From contig NZ_CP147505.1 of assembly GCF_037201915.1 (NCBI RefSeq), positions 372,001 to 436,000 of the forward strand: DNA of 64,000 nucleotides, in the 5' to 3' direction. Source of the DNA: Haloplanus sp. CK5-1 (GTDB taxonomy: Archaea > Halobacteriota > Halobacteria > Halobacteriales > Haloferacaceae). A model generated the notes under the pieces. The model did not search any database, was not told the DNA's origin, and saw only the letters and a program-made list of their open reading frames with translations. A program made the position numbers and the translations under genes. Shown here in pieces: positions 1 to 9,316 of this stretch (the first letter of the stretch is position 1; each line of letters begins with the position of its first letter).

Positions 1-607
1 CTCGGACGGCGGCGTCCCGGACTCCTCGCTTGGCCGCGGCCTCGAGGAAGTGCTCGACCGTCAGCGACGAGGTGAAGCAGGCGGCGTCGAGGTCGCCCGC
101 GGCGGCGGCCTCGGTCGAGTGGCCCGATCCGGCCGGGCGGACCAGCCGGTAGAGAACCGTCTCGTCGACGGTCGCGCCAGCGTCCCGGAGGCCGTCGAGC
201 AGGACCGGACTGCCGTGGTCGCTGCGGGCCACTTCGACGGTCGCGCCAGCCGCACGGTCGGCGAGCGCCTCGACCAGCCCGGTCGACGAGAACTCCTCGG
301 GCACCAGATCCACCGCGTAGCCCGCCGCTTCGAGCGCGTCGGCGGTCTTCGGCCCGATGGCGACGACCGTCGCCGTCCCCGGCTCCCAGTCGTCGGCGAC
401 GAGTTCCGCGCCGGTCTTGCTCGTGAACACGACGTAATCGGCGTCCACGGGCCGGTCGCCGGTCGGTTCGACCGCGAGCATCGGGTCGGCGACAGGGTCG
501 GCCCCGAGTTCTTCGAGGAGGGAGCGGGCGGTCGCCAGTCGCTCGTCGTCGGGGCGGAAGACGGCCACGTGCGGCCGATCCTCACGCTCACGCTCGCGCT
601 CGCTCAC
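1..607 (-). CDS. hemD: Uroporphyrinogen-III synthase, 3' end outside window
   Basis: HemD-family enzyme that closes and inverts ring D of hydroxymethylbilane to give uroporphyrinogen III, the branch point to haem, sirohaem and corrinoids. The frame reads from a GTG at 607, whose GTGA overlaps the hemC stop, through to the window edge. It has a beta-alpha start (AVFRPDDERL) and a second-domain segment (EVARSDHGSP) as expected of the two-domain fold. No ATG is available near the start, so GTG with translational coupling to hemC is the best choice. The first residues (SERERERERDR) are an unusual charged run. An in-frame GTG lies 13 codons further in and is an alternative start. Confidence 0.9.
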   Translation of the reverse strand, partial: MSEREREREDRPHVAVFRPDDERLATARSLLEELGADPVADPMLAVEPTGDRPVDADYVVFTSKTGAELVADDWEPGTATVVAIGPKTADALEAAGYAVDLVPEEFSSTGLVEALADRAAGATVEVARSDHGSPVLLDGLRDAGATVDETVLYRLVRPAGSGHSTEAAAAGDLDAACFTSSLTVEHFLEAAAKRGVRDAAVR

Positions 608-1689
608 TCCTCGGCCTCCTCGCGTGCGCGGTCGATCAACTCGGCCGCCCCAGCCTCCCGGAGGTCGGCTGCCAGCGACGCGGCGGCGTCGGCGTGGTCC
701 TCGACCGGCAGGTTGGCCGTCCGCTCGACCGTCTCGGTCCCGTCCAGCGACAACACCTGCACGACGACGTGGACGTACTCCCCCTGGACGACGGCGTAGA
801 CGCCGATGGGGGCGATACAGCCACCGCCGAGTTCCGCGAGGATCGTCCGCTCGACGGTCGTCTCGACCCGGGTGACGGGGTCGTCTACCGCGTTGCGGAT
901 CGTCTCGACTGCCTCGGTCCCCGCCCGGGCCGTCACCGCGATGGCCCCCTGTCCCGGCGAGGGGACGAACCGCTCTTTGGGGAGGCGGACGGTCCCGACC
1001 CTCTCCAGCAGGCCGCTCCGTGCCAGCCCCGCCTCCGCGAGGACGACGGCGTCGTACTCCGTCTCGACCGTCCGCTCCAGTGCCCGCCGTTCGAGTTCGC
1101 TCAGCGCGTCGAACCACTCCTGTGCCGACCGGTCGAACGCGTCCGGGTGTTCCCCTTCCGCCTCGTCTTCGGCGTCCAGCCGCTGCTGGTGTTCGCGCTG
1201 GAGGTTCGGCGCGAGCAGTTTCTCCAGCCGTGTGTCGACGTTGCCCCGGAGCGGTTCGACCGTCAGGTCGGATCGTTCGGCCCGTAACTGTGCGCCTCGA
1301 CGGAGCGACGACGTGCCGACGGTGGCTCCCTCCGGGAGGTCCTCCAGGGCCACGCCGTCGCGGGTCACCAGAACGTCGCCCGCCTGCTCGCGGTCCGGCA
1401 CGCCGGCGACCACCAACTCCGGCGGCGACTCCGTGGGCATGTCCTTCATCGAGTGGACGGCGGCGTCGACGTCGCCGTCGAGGACTCGTTCGTCGAGTGC
1501 CCGGACGAACGCCCCGGTCTTCCCGAGGCGGTGGATGAGTTCGTCACGGATCTCGTCGCCGCGGGTCGACACCTCGACCGTCTCGACCGTGCGGCGTCGC
1601 CCCGCCAACCGGTCGCTGACGCTCGCGGTCTGCCGGAGGGCGAGGTCGGACCCGCGCGTCGCTAGTCGTATGCTCCCGCGCGTGTTCAT
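604..1689 (-). CDS. hemC: Hydroxymethylbilane synthase (porphobilinogen deaminase)
   Basis: Polymerises four porphobilinogens into hydroxymethylbilane in the cytoplasm. The 361-aa product has the family signatures: LATRGSDLALRQ near the N-terminus, VHSMKDMP around 79-85, GTSSLRRGAQL at 125-135, LRGNVDTRL at 148-155, and the dipyrromethane-cofactor cysteine at about 291 in LGGGCIAPIG. An acidic insertion at about 160-205 lengthens it relative to bacterial HemC. The ATG at 1689 puts the conserved LATRGS about ten residues in. The frame stays open upstream, but that stretch has no HemC similarity. The stop overlaps the hemD start, so hemC-hemD form a coupled unit. Confidence 0.95.
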   Translation of the reverse strand: MNTRGSIRLATRGSDLALRQTASVSDRLAGRRRTVETVEVSTRGDEIRDELIHRLGKTGAFVRALDERVLDGDVDAAVHSMKDMPTESPPELVVAGVPDREQAGDVLVTRDGVALEDLPEGATVGTSSLRRGAQLRAERSDLTVEPLRGNVDTRLEKLLAPNLQREHQQRLDAEDEAEGEHPDAFDRSAQEWFDALSELERRALERTVETEYDAVVLAEAGLARSGLLERVGTVRLPKERFVPSPGQGAIAVTARAGTEAVETIRNAVDDPVTRVETTVERTILAELGGGCIAPIGVYAVVQGEYVHVVVQVLSLDGTETVERTANLPVEDHADAAASLAADLREAGAAELIDRAREEAEE

Positions 1690-1783
1690 ACTCGGACCGT
1701 CGCTCCCGAGGGTGAAAAGCGCACCAGTTCCGTCCCTTCCGAGAGGGGAACCTATTCCTCGCGGACCGGTGTAGCCGGGCACG

Positions 1784-2893
1784 ATGTCGAGGATACCCAA
1801 GTACAACGCGGTCGGCCTCTCCCCGACGGTGTGGGGGGTCGAGGAGCGAAGCGACATCGAGACCAACTTGGAGCACATCCACGAGGCGCTCTCGGCGGCC
1901 ACGTGGCTCAGCGGGTTGGAACTCCCGGTCAAACTCGCTGTGCTTCCGGAAGGTGCGCTGCAGGGGTTCACCGACGAGGTGTTCGACATGGACCACGCGA
2001 CCTACCGCGAGGAGATCGCGATAGACATCCCCGGCCCCGAGACGGAGACCCTCGGGGAGTACGCCAAGGAGTTCGAGACGTTCATCGTCGCCTCCGCCAA
2101 GGAGAAGGCCCCGGAGTACGACGAGAAGTTCTACAACACCGCGTTCGTGATCGACCCCGACGGCGACGTGATCCACACCCACCGGAAGGTGACTCCCCTG
2201 TTGCCCGTCGAGCGGTCGGTGTCGCCCCACGACGTCTGGGACGACTGGACGGACCGTCACGGCGACGACCTCGACGACATCTTCCCCGTCGTCGACACCG
2301 AGATCGGACGGATCGGCATCTCGCTGGCCATCGAAGGCGCGTATCCGGAGTACGTCCGCGGGCTCGCGATGAACGGCGCGGAAATCGTCTGCCGAATCGC
2401 GTGTCCGGAGCCGCTCGTGGCGAACGATAGCTGGGAGATCCAGAACCGCGCGCGCGCCCTCGACAACACCTGCTACGTCGTCGCGCCGAACCTGGGCACC
2501 TACTACGTCAGCCCGGACGCCGACACGCCCGTCGACACCTTCGGCGGCGGGTCGATGGTCGTCGATCACAAGGGGTCGATCCTCGCCGAACACGCCTACG
2601 GCGCCGGCTCCTCGTACTGTGCGGCGACGATAGACGTCGAGGGGCTCCGCGAGTTCCGCACCTCCTCGCCGCTGACCAACTGGATCAAGGACCTCCGTAC
2701 CGAGTTGATCCGCCCCATCTACGACCGGGAGATCTACCCGAAGAACCTGTGGCTCGACCGCCAGCCGGTGGACCACGAGACGTACGCCGAGGAGGTGACC
2801 GAGACACAGATCGAGAAGATGGTCGAGGCGGGGATCTTCGTCCCCCCGTACCACGAGCGCGAGGGCGGCGACGGCGACTGCGACGCGGTGTGA
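1784..2893 (+). CDS. Nitrilase-superfamily protein lacking the catalytic cysteine
   Basis: 369-aa carbon-nitrogen hydrolase-fold protein. Glu (LPEGAL, about 56) and Lys (HRKVTP, about 135) of the Glu-Lys-Cys triad are present. The nucleophile segment, normally of ICYD/ICDD type before FPE/YPE, reads ISLAIEGAYPE, so the cysteine position (about 182) is alanine. Downstream NGAEIVCRIACPEP resembles the formamidase/amidase branch and supplies other cysteines, but not at the nucleophile site. It is transcribed away from hemC and converges with hemL (7 nt between stops). It may be a non-hydrolytic binding protein or use altered chemistry; the substrate is unknown. Confidence 0.8.
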   Translation: MSRIPKYNAVGLSPTVWGVEERSDIETNLEHIHEALSAATWLSGLELPVKLAVLPEGALQGFTDEVFDMDHATYREEIAIDIPGPETETLGEYAKEFETFIVASAKEKAPEYDEKFYNTAFVIDPDGDVIHTHRKVTPLLPVERSVSPHDVWDDWTDRHGDDLDDIFPVVDTEIGRIGISLAIEGAYPEYVRGLAMNGAEIVCRIACPEPLVANDSWEIQNRARALDNTCYVVAPNLGTYYVSPDADTPVDTFGGGSMVVDHKGSILAEHAYGAGSSYCAATIDVEGLREFRTSSPLTNWIKDLRTELIRPIYDREIYPKNLWLDRQPVDHETYAEEVTETQIEKMVEAGIFVPPYHEREGGDGDCDAV

Positions 2894-2900
2894 GCCGTCC

Positions 2901-4235
2901 CTACAGCGTCTCCTGATACGCGTCGATCGTCCGCTGGACGTCCGCCTCCGTGTGGGCGTAGCTCACGAACTGCGCCTCGAACTGGTTGGCGGTGAGGAAG
3001 ATCCCTCGATCTTTCATCTCCTGCCAGAACACCCGCTCCCAGCGGTTCGTCTCGGCGGCGGCCACGTCCGCACCCGTCTTCGGACAGGCGTCGTAGTTGG
3101 GACAGTCCTCGCGCTGTCGACAGCCCGCCTCACAGCGTCCCTCGCCCCCCCGACCGTCGCGGGTGAAGACCGTCTTGAAGATGCTCCCCGTGCCGACGAC
3201 GGTGTACTCCGGGGCTCGCTCTTCCAGCACGTCGGTGATCCCCGCGCGCAACCGCTCGCCGAGCGCGTCGACGTGGTCGTACACGTCGTTCTCGGCGGCG
3301 TAACGCAACGTTTCGAGCCCGGCGGCCATCGTCACCGGGTGGCCCGAGAAGGTGCCCGACTGGAACACGTCGCCGCCGGGCGTGAACTGCTCGACGATTT
3401 CGGCCGGCCCGCCGACCGCCCCGACCGGGAACCCCCCTCCGACGATCTTGCCGAGCGTCGTCAGGTCGGGCGTGACGCCGAACTCGCTCTGGGCACACCC
3501 CAGACCCCCGACCCGGAAGCCGGTGATGACCTCGTCGAAGATCAAAAGCGAGCCGTACTCGTCACAGAGTTCCCGCAGCGTCTCGTGGAAGCCCTCGACC
3601 GGCATCACGACGCCCATGTTCCCGAGGACGGGTTCCGTGAGGACCGCCGCGATGTCGCCGCCGTGTTCCTCGAACACGTCTGCGACGGTGTCGGCGTCGT
3701 TGAACGGGACGGGGATGGTGTGCTCGGCGAAGGAGTCGGGGATGCCGGGCGAGGAGGGTGTGGCCCCGTCGGGCCCGCCATCGACGAGTGTCGACTCCTG
3801 TGCGCCGTGGTAGCCACCCTGCATGACGACGATCTTGTCGCGACCGGTGTACGCCCGCGCCAGGCGGACCGCCGACACCGTCGCCTCGGTGCCGGAGTTG
3901 ACAAAGCGCAGCATCTCCACCGAGGGGACGTGCCGGGCGACGAATTCCGCGAGGTCGACCTCCACCTCCGTCGGCGCGCCGTACATCGGTCCGGAACTGG
4001 CGTGTGACTGGATCGCCGCCTCCACCGGGTCGGGGAGGTCGTGGCCGTACAGCAGGGGCCCGTACCCCATCACGTAGTCGAGATACCGGTTGCCGTCGGC
4101 GTCGATGACGTACGCGCCGTCGCCGTCCTCGACGAAGAAGGGGTACGGCATCGACGCGCGGACCGACGAGTTGACGCCGCCGGCCAGCACCGACAGCGCG
4201 CGGTCGTACAGCGCCCGTGATTCGTCGTGGGTCAT
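2901..4235 (-). CDS. hemL: Glutamate-1-semialdehyde 2,1-aminomutase
   Basis: PLP enzyme making 5-aminolevulinate from glutamate-1-semialdehyde in the C5 pathway of tetrapyrrole synthesis. The 444-aa protein has GGVNSSVRA near 19-27, FVNSGTEA (111-118), the cofactor aspartate in [10 protein letters not shown] and the Schiff-base lysine at about 263 (LGKIVGGG). A cysteine-rich insertion, CEAGC followed by CPNYDACPK at 368-385, is absent from the bacterial enzymes I know and could hold metal. The start is the ATG of [13 protein letters not shown]; the longer upstream frame has no HemL similarity. Same strand as hemC/hemD and hemB. Confidence 0.95.
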   Translation of the reverse strand: MTHDESRALYDRALSVLAGGVNSSVRASMPYPFFVEDGDGAYVIDADGNRYLDYVMGYGPLLYGHDLPDPVEAAIQSHASSGPMYGAPTEVEVDLAEFVARHVPSVEMLRFVNSGTEATVSAVRLARAYTGRDKIVVMQGGYHGAQESTLVDGGPDGATPSSPGIPDSFAEHTIPVPFNDADTVADVFEEHGGDIAAVLTEPVLGNMGVVMPVEGFHETLRELCDEYGSLLIFDEVITGFRVGGLGCAQSEFGVTPDLTTLGKIVGGGFPVGAVGGPAEIVEQFTPGGDVFQSGTFSGHPVTMAAGLETLRYAAENDVYDHVDALGERLRAGITDVLEERAPEYTVVGTGSIFKTVFTRDGRGGEGRCEAGCRQREDCPNYDACPKTGADVAAAETNRWERVFWQEMKDRGIFLTANQFEAQFVSYAHTEADVQRTIDAYQETL

Positions 4236-4329
4236 ACTCACGGCTGCGTGCCACTGCGGAAAGAATGTACTGGGTCGCGTCGAAAGGAGCCACACCGCTG
4301 GTGCTCGAACCGGTCGCCGCCTTGCCGAC

Positions 4330-5982
4330 TCAGACCGCGTCGGGACCCTCCTTGCCCGTGCGGACCTGGATCGCGTCGTCGATGGGCATGATGAAGATCT
4401 TGCCGTCGCCGGGTTCGCCCGTGTTGGCCCCCTCGCGGATGGCCTCGGCCACGTCGCGGGCAGGCACGTCGGCGACGACACACTCGATTTTCACCTTCTG
4501 GTGGAGGTCGACCGTGTACTCCTCGCCGCGCCACTGGCCCTTCTTGGCGGGCTGGGAGCCCCGGCCGGAGACGTTGGTCACGGTGATCGATGGCGCGCCG
4601 ACCTCGGCGATGGCCTGTTTCACGTCGCCCAGTTTCTCCGGGCGGATCATCGCGACGACCATCTTGATCTCGCGGTCGTCCTCGCCGCCGTCGGTCCGGA
4701 TCTCCGGGCCGCCGTCGGGCACCGCTTCGGGTTGATCGCCGAACTCGGGGTAGGTGTCGACGCCGTGCTCGGCGACGTCGAGTCCCTCACGCTCGTGGTC
4801 GGGCGAGACGCGAGCCTGCCCGATGGCCTTCAGGCCACCGAACACGAGCGCGGTCGAGACGATGGTCCACGCGCCGATGACGGTGACGCTGACGACCTGT
4901 GCGAGCAGGACCTGCGTCGAGAACCCGTTGATCGAGACGAACGGAAGCAGCACCGCCCCCATGGCGCCCGCACTCCCGTGGACGGGGTAGACGGCACAGA
5001 CGTCGTCGATCTTGAGGTTCCGCTCGACGAATTTGAAGACGATGGGGAGTTGACCGCCGGCCAGCAGCCCGACGACGAGGGCACCCCACCACGTCGAGAG
5101 GTTGGTGATGCTGGTGATACCGACCAGGCCGGCGAGCATCCCGTTGGCGACGTAGAGGGTGTCGACCTTCTGGGTCTGCAGCAGCGAGACGCCGGCAGCG
5201 CCGATAGCCCCCGCACCCATCGCCAGCGTCGTCGTCAGCGCCACGCGGCCGACGGTGTCGGCGAAGGCACCGAGGGCGACCGAGCCCTCCTCGACGACGA
5301 ACACCGAGGCGGCCGTGCCGACGTTGAACCCGTACCAGCCGAAACAGAGGATGAGCGTCCCCAGTACGGCGAAGGTCATCGAGTGACCCGGGATGACGTT
5401 CGACGAGCCGTCGTCGTTGTAGCGATCCATCCGCGGGCCGAGGACCCACGCCGCCGTGAGCCCGGCGATGCCGCCCATCCCGTGGACGATCATCCCCCCG
5501 GCGAAGTCACCGAAGCCGACGCCGAGGACGGTCGAGAGGTAGCCGCCGCCCCACGTCAGCCCCGTCACGACGGGGTAGATGACCGCCGAGAGGACGACGG
5601 TGTACGTGACGTACGCGCGGAGTTTCGCGCGCCCAGCCACGGCCCCGCTGACGATGGTCGCCGCGGTCATGGCGAACACCGCGCCGAAGAGCCAGCCGAT
5701 CCACACGTCGGAGCCGCCGGTGATGTAACCGAACGGGTCCGACGCGCCGCCGACCATGCCGGAAACGCCCGCGCCGATCAGGAAGTAGACGATGACGCCG
5801 ATACTCCAGGTCAGCATGTTCTTGGTCAACTGGTTCGCCACGTTCTTCGAGCGCACCTGCCCCGCCTCCAGCATGGCGAAGCCGGCGTGCATGAAGAAGA
5901 TCAGGAAGGTGACGGTCAACACCCAGACGTTGTTGACGCCCGAGGCGAGTGCCGAGGCGTCGACCTGGAGTGCCGTCAGCAT
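4330..5982 (-). CDS. amt: Ammonium transporter fused to a C-terminal PII (GlnK-like) domain
   Basis: 550 aa. Residues 1 to about 405 are an Amt/Mep/Rh channel with about 11 membrane segments and both pore histidines (MIVHGMGG and VYPVHGSAG). After an acidic linker, 441-550 form a complete PII trimer subunit: [11 protein letters not shown] start, T-loop GQWRGEEY keeping the Gln39 and Tyr51 equivalents, and C-terminal GDGKIF...RTGKE. Amt and GlnK are usually separate neighbouring genes; here the gate regulator is tethered to the channel. The ATG at 5982 is preceded by a strong GGAGGTGA ribosome site and overlaps a short upstream ORF. PII domains sense ATP/ADP and 2-oxoglutarate. Confidence 0.95.
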   Translation of the reverse strand: MLTALQVDASALASGVNNVWVLTVTFLIFFMHAGFAMLEAGQVRSKNVANQLTKNMLTWSIGVIVYFLIGAGVSGMVGGASDPFGYITGGSDVWIGWLFGAVFAMTAATIVSGAVAGRAKLRAYVTYTVVLSAVIYPVVTGLTWGGGYLSTVLGVGFGDFAGGMIVHGMGGIAGLTAAWVLGPRMDRYNDDGSSNVIPGHSMTFAVLGTLILCFGWYGFNVGTAASVFVVEEGSVALGAFADTVGRVALTTTLAMGAGAIGAAGVSLLQTQKVDTLYVANGMLAGLVGITSITNLSTWWGALVVGLLAGGQLPIVFKFVERNLKIDDVCAVYPVHGSAGAMGAVLLPFVSINGFSTQVLLAQVVSVTVIGAWTIVSTALVFGGLKAIGQARVSPDHEREGLDVAEHGVDTYPEFGDQPEAVPDGGPEIRTDGGEDDREIKMVVAMIRPEKLGDVKQAIAEVGAPSITVTNVSGRGSQPAKKGQWRGEEYTVDLHQKVKIECVVADVPARDVAEAIREGANTGEPGDGKIFIMPIDDAIQVRTGKEGPDAV

Positions 5983-6056
5983 ACGGTCACCTCCACGGGT
6001 GGTGTTTCGGTGTCAGTACTTGGACAGACGTTCGCGTTTTCGATTTTTTCCAGCAT
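5976..6056 (-). CDS. Possible 26-codon leader ORF overlapping amt
   Basis: An ATG at 6056 opens a 26-codon frame (starting [10 protein letters not shown]) whose TGA at 5978-5976 lies inside the first codons of amt, a 7-nt overlap. Its start is about 20 nt downstream of the transcription start expected from the TATA box at 6098-6106, so it would lie near the mRNA 5' end. It could couple amt translation to a leader, or be chance. Nothing in the peptide is recognisable. Confidence 0.3.
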   Translation of the reverse strand: MLEKIENANVCPSTDTETPPVEVTVC

Positions 6057-6097
6057 GCTCGTTCTCCGTATCGCGATAGTACGTAGGACAACGGCAC

Positions 6098-6124
6098 AAT
6101 ATAAGGATTTGCGTTTACAAACGC
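6098..6124 (-). promoter_or_regulatory. amt-PII promoter with adjacent palindrome
   Basis: On the minus strand CTTATATT (6105-6098) is a good archaeal TATA element about 120 nt upstream of amt. Immediately upstream of it, at 6111-6124, lies the perfect palindrome GCGTTT-AC-AAACGC, well placed for a regulator acting on this promoter. The surrounding 6130-6240 is AT-rich and shows no gene. A nitrogen-responsive regulator is plausible from context only. Confidence 0.5.
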
Positions 6125-6281
6125 TCGTATATAGTGATTAGTGTGGGTATTCGTCCGATATACTATCGAATAGATACTGTATAAGGTCGTAAAGTGGACA
6201 CTCCTGCGGTTCGAACGCCCGAATAATCGAACGAACGTAGTGTCGTTGTCGCCCGGCGGTGTGGCCGCCGCTGCGCCCCGG

Positions 6282-7262
6282 TCAGAGGCCGCGCGCGACG
6301 TCCTCGGCGAAGTACGTGACGATCAGATCGGCCCCTGCCCGCTTGAGCGAGAGCAGGGACTCCCGCGCGACGGCGTCGAGGTCGAGCCACCCCTTCTCGG
6401 CGGCGGCGTGGAGCATCGCGTACTCGCCGCTGACGTTGTAGGCGGCGACCGGGTGGTCGAACTCCCGGCGGACGGCACTCACCACGTCGAGGTAGGGGAG
6501 GCCGGGCTTGACCATCAGGACGTCCGCGCCCTGTTCGGTGTCGAGGCGGACCTCGCGGAGCGCCTCGCGGCCGTTCGCGGGATCCATCTGGTAGTGGCGG
6601 CGGTTGCCGAAGGCGGGCGCGCCGTCGGCTGCGTCCCGGAAGGGGCCGTAGAACGCGCTCTCGTACTTCGCGGCGTAGGACATGATCGCCACGTCGGTGA
6701 AGCCGGCCTCGTCGAGGCCGTCCCGGATCGCCCCGACCATCCCGTCGGTCATGCTGGAGGGGGCGACCACGTCGGCACCGGCCTCGGCGTGGGAGACGGC
6801 GGTCCGGGCGAGGAGGTCGAGCGTCGCGTCGTTGTCGACGGTCAGCGTCGGGTCGTCGCGGGCGTCGGGTTCGAGGACCCCGCAGTGGCCGTGGTCGGTG
6901 TACTCGCAGAGACAGACGTCCGTGATCACCGTCGCGCCGGTCTCGGCGGTGATCGCCCGCGTCGCCCGCTGGACGACGCCGTCCTCGGCCCAGGCGCGGC
7001 TTCCCTCCGAGTCCTTCGACTCGGGGATGCCGAACAGCATCACGGCCTCGACGCCCGTCGCCAACACCTCCTCGACGCGGTCGACCGCGTCGGCGACGGG
7101 CACCCGTTCGTGACCGGGCATCGACTCGATGGGCACTCGCTCGTCGGTCGTCGCGTCGACGAACACGGGGGCGACGAGGTCGGTCGCCTCGAGGTCGGTT
7201 TCGCTGACCAGCGAGCGGACGCCGTCGCGGCGCAGTCGTCGCGGTCGGTCGCGGTGGGTCAT
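6282..7262 (-). CDS. hemB: Delta-aminolevulinic acid dehydratase (porphobilinogen synthase)
   Basis: Condenses two 5-aminolevulinates to porphobilinogen. The 326-aa protein has the zinc-type cysteine cluster at 117, 119 and 127 ([12 protein letters not shown]) and the two active-site lysines at 199 (SYAAKYES) and 252 ([10 protein letters not shown]), so it is the zinc-dependent kind. PSSMTDGM and YNVSGEYAM match the family. It is upstream of amt on the same strand; 299 nt with its own amt promoter separate the two, so cotranscription is unlikely. Start ATG at 7262. Confidence 0.96.
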   Translation of the reverse strand: MTHRDRPRRLRRDGVRSLVSETDLEATDLVAPVFVDATTDERVPIESMPGHERVPVADAVDRVEEVLATGVEAVMLFGIPESKDSEGSRAWAEDGVVQRATRAITAETGATVITDVCLCEYTDHGHCGVLEPDARDDPTLTVDNDATLDLLARTAVSHAEAGADVVAPSSMTDGMVGAIRDGLDEAGFTDVAIMSYAAKYESAFYGPFRDAADGAPAFGNRRHYQMDPANGREALREVRLDTEQGADVLMVKPGLPYLDVVSAVRREFDHPVAAYNVSGEYAMLHAAAEKGWLDLDAVARESLLSLKRAGADLIVTYFAEDVARGL

Positions 7263-7325
7263 CGTCGGTGGCCTCGGTCGGAACGGACAAAATCCCGTCG
7301 TTCCCCGCGTCGTGACGCAATAGAT

Positions 7326-7874
7326 ATGATCCTCGACGCCCCACGTCGGAGCGTGTTCACCCCGCTCCAGATCGCACAGCTCCCCACCGACCTCCGCGAG
7401 TTGCTCGCGACGGACTACGGGCTCTTGGTCCTCCTTGGCGTGTTCGTCCTCGAGGGGGCGATGCTCCTCTACGTCGTCCCGAGCGAACTCGTGGTGCCGG
7501 GCGCACTCGCCCTGCTCGGTGGCTCCGTCGAGACTGTCGTCGCCGTCGTCGCCGTCGCCGTCGTCGGCGCGACCGTCGGCCAGTACGCGCTGTTCTCGGT
7601 GACGAAGCGTGTCGGCCGGGAGCGCCTCCTCCGGTCCCGCTGGTTCCGCGTCAGCGACGACGCGTTGGCCCGCTTCGAGGGTTGGTTCGACCGGTGGGGG
7701 CCGGTGGTCGTTCCCCTGACCAACACGCTCCTGTTCACGCGCGGCATGGTGACCGTCCCCGCCGGATTGGCCGACATGGACGACCGGCAGTTCGTCCTCC
7801 TGTCGGCGCTGGGCACGCTCTCCTTCCAGTCGATCCTCGCCGGCCTGTATCTCTGGTTCGGCACCGTGCTGTAG
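7326..7874 (+). CDS. DedA-family membrane protein
   Basis: 182-aa integral membrane protein of the DedA/SNARE-associated family, implicated in lipid flipping and membrane homeostasis. It shows four or five hydrophobic segments and the family features: an acidic residue in the first helix ([15 protein letters not shown]), a central G-T-VGQY helix, and [11 protein letters not shown] matching the conserved F-R-P-AG region. Start ATG at 7326, divergent from hemB with 63 nt between the starts. A close relative of bacterial DedA; substrate not inferable. Confidence 0.85.
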   Translation: MILDAPRRSVFTPLQIAQLPTDLRELLATDYGLLVLLGVFVLEGAMLLYVVPSELVVPGALALLGGSVETVVAVVAVAVVGATVGQYALFSVTKRVGRERLLRSRWFRVSDDALARFEGWFDRWGPVVVPLTNTLLFTRGMVTVPAGLADMDDRQFVLLSALGTLSFQSILAGLYLWFGTVL

Positions 7875-7889
7875 GACGGGAAAAGAGCG

Positions 7890-8054
7890 CTACTCCGTGC
7901 GGTCGATGTCGATCCTCTCGCGGAGTGCCGCGAGGTCGTCGGATTCCGCGAGTTCCTCCAGACGCTCGCGGAAGTGGTTCTCGCAGAGGCCAACCCGGAT
8001 TCCCTCCTTCTCCGCGGCGTAGGCGGCCTCGCGATCACAGTAGTGGCAGTTCAT
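7890..8054 (-). CDS. Small zinc-finger-like protein (DUF6757-type)
   Basis: 54-aa protein beginning MNCHYCDREAAYAAEKEG, with a CxxC pair followed by LCENHF, giving a plausible C-C-C-H zinc site, and an acidic helical tail. It matches a short conserved haloarchaeal family I recall as DUF6757; function unknown. It lies 25 nt downstream of the PHP gene on the same strand and may be cotranscribed. Start chosen at ATG 8054 because the CxxC motif then begins at residue 3, as in relatives. Confidence 0.75.
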   Translation of the reverse strand: MNCHYCDREAAYAAEKEGIRVGLCENHFRERLEELAESDDLAALRERIDIDRTE

Positions 8055-8079
8055 ACCCCCGATACGGGCTCCCTCCCGT

Positions 8080-8871
8080 TTAACCCTGCGCATCCGGCAG
8101 ACGTGCCGCGATGCGGCCGTACGCCTCGGTCGAGAGGCCGGCGATCCCGAGGCGATCGTCGTGGGCGTCGCTCCCCCCGGTCGCCAGCAGACTGTGATCC
8201 TCGATCACCCGGTCGAGTCGCGTCTCGTCGACCGGGTCGTCGTAGGGGTAGTACCGTTCGACCGCGTCGAGTCCGGTCGCGAGGTCGAGTGCGGCCTCGG
8301 TGTCGGCGTACCGGAACGGGTGAGCGAGCGACACCACCGAACACGCCGTCGAGAGGAGGGTCACCCCTCGCTCGACCGGCGGCACCGCCCGCGAGACGTA
8401 GCACGGACCGTCGTCGCCGATCAGTCGGTCGAACGCGCCGTCGTAGTCGCAGTCGGCGTCGCTCTCGTCGACCGCGCGGGCGACGTGTGGTCGGCCGACC
8501 CCCGGTTCGAACGACACGTCGAGGTCGACACCCAGTCGTGTCTCGATCCGCTCGGTCATGCGGTGGGCCCGGCTCACCCGGTCGGCCTGAATCCGGTCGA
8601 GTTCGGCTCGCAACTCCGGCGTCTCCTCGACGCCGTAACCGAGGAGATCGACCCGGCCCGTCGCCGTCTCGACCTGCAGTTCGATCCCCCGGATCACCGT
8701 CACGCCGTCCCGGACGGTCACGGGCGCGTCCAGTTCCGGGTGAATGCGGTCGTGGTCGGTGATCGCGACGGTCTCGACACCGGCCCGCCGTGCGGCCGCC
8801 GGCACGTCCCGGAGGGACAACCGGCCGTCGGAGACCGTCGTGTGTACGTGCAGGTCGGCAACCACGCCCAT
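8080..8871 (-). CDS. PHP-domain metal-dependent phosphoesterase
   Basis: 263 aa. The first PHP metal motif is HVHTTVSDG at residues 8-16, followed by ITDHDRI; later GIELQVE, LAHPFRY and GGSDAHDD supply the remaining histidine/aspartate metal ligands of the trinuclear site. Related proteins act on small phosphate esters or nucleotides; the substrate is not predictable here. Start ATG at 8871 places the HxH motif at the N-terminus as in the family. Likely operon with the small zinc protein downstream. Confidence 0.85.
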   Translation of the reverse strand: MGVVADLHVHTTVSDGRLSLRDVPAAARRAGVETVAITDHDRIHPELDAPVTVRDGVTVIRGIELQVETATGRVDLLGYGVEETPELRAELDRIQADRVSRAHRMTERIETRLGVDLDVSFEPGVGRPHVARAVDESDADCDYDGAFDRLIGDDGPCYVSRAVPPVERGVTLLSTACSVVSLAHPFRYADTEAALDLATGLDAVERYYPYDDPVDETRLDRVIEDHSLLATGGSDAHDDRLGIAGLSTEAYGRIAARLPDAQG

Positions 8872-9000
8872 ACCGTCCCCTCTCGATCCCCGACGATATG
8901 GTTTGCGCCGATTGGCCCGTGGTTCCACCCCTAGTGAGACGCATCCTCAATTAAGGATGATTATACATTTCGCTCTGTTTAAGGTCGTACATGGAAAACC

Positions 9001-9010
9001 ATTATAGTTA
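9001..9010 (+). promoter_or_regulatory. TATA element of the DUF5789 gene
   Basis: The AT-rich ATTATAGTT is centred about 24 nt before the ATG at 9029, the spacing expected for a leaderless haloarchaeal transcript. The preceding 8872-9000 is a divergent intergenic region with no other gene. Confidence 0.5.
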
Positions 9011-9028
9011 TCGACCGTGTGGAATACG

Positions 9029-9316
9029 ATGATGAAGTTCAACGGCACTGGCGAAATGATCGACGCCCTCGAGTACCCGACGACCACCGACGAAATCATC
9101 GACGAGCACGGTCAACACGAGATCGAACTCCAGCGCGGGACCGAACGCGTCGGCGACGTCCTCGACCGACTGGCGACGGAGGAGTTCGAGACTCCCGAGG
9201 AAGTCCGTCTCTCCGTTCGCTCGGCGGTCGGACACAAGGCGATCGGTCGGCGCTTCTACAGCGACCGCGACCCGACGGCGCTCGGCGAGTCGGGGCCGAC
9301 GCCGCTGTCGCTCTAG
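9029..9316 (+). CDS. DUF5789-family small protein
   Basis: 95-aa acidic protein, MMKFNGTGEMIDALEYP followed by a D/E-rich body and a C-terminal GRRFYSDRDPTALGE segment, typical of the haloarchaeal DUF5789 family (function unknown). Start taken as ATG 9029; an in-frame GTG at 9017 is possible, but the TATA position favours the ATG. Its stop interlocks with the stop of the convergent gene at a shared CTAG (9313-9316). Confidence 0.8.
   Translation: MMKFNGTGEMIDALEYPTTTDEIIDEHGQHEIELQRGTERVGDVLDRLATEEFETPEEVRLSVRSAVGHKAIGRRFYSDRDPTALGESGPTPLSL

Noticed and set aside
4090-6141. Long open frame (683 codons) antisense to amt-PII
   Set aside because: Shadow frame from GC-rich third positions; Arg/Asp/His-rich product without hydrophobic core; amt on the other strand is certain.
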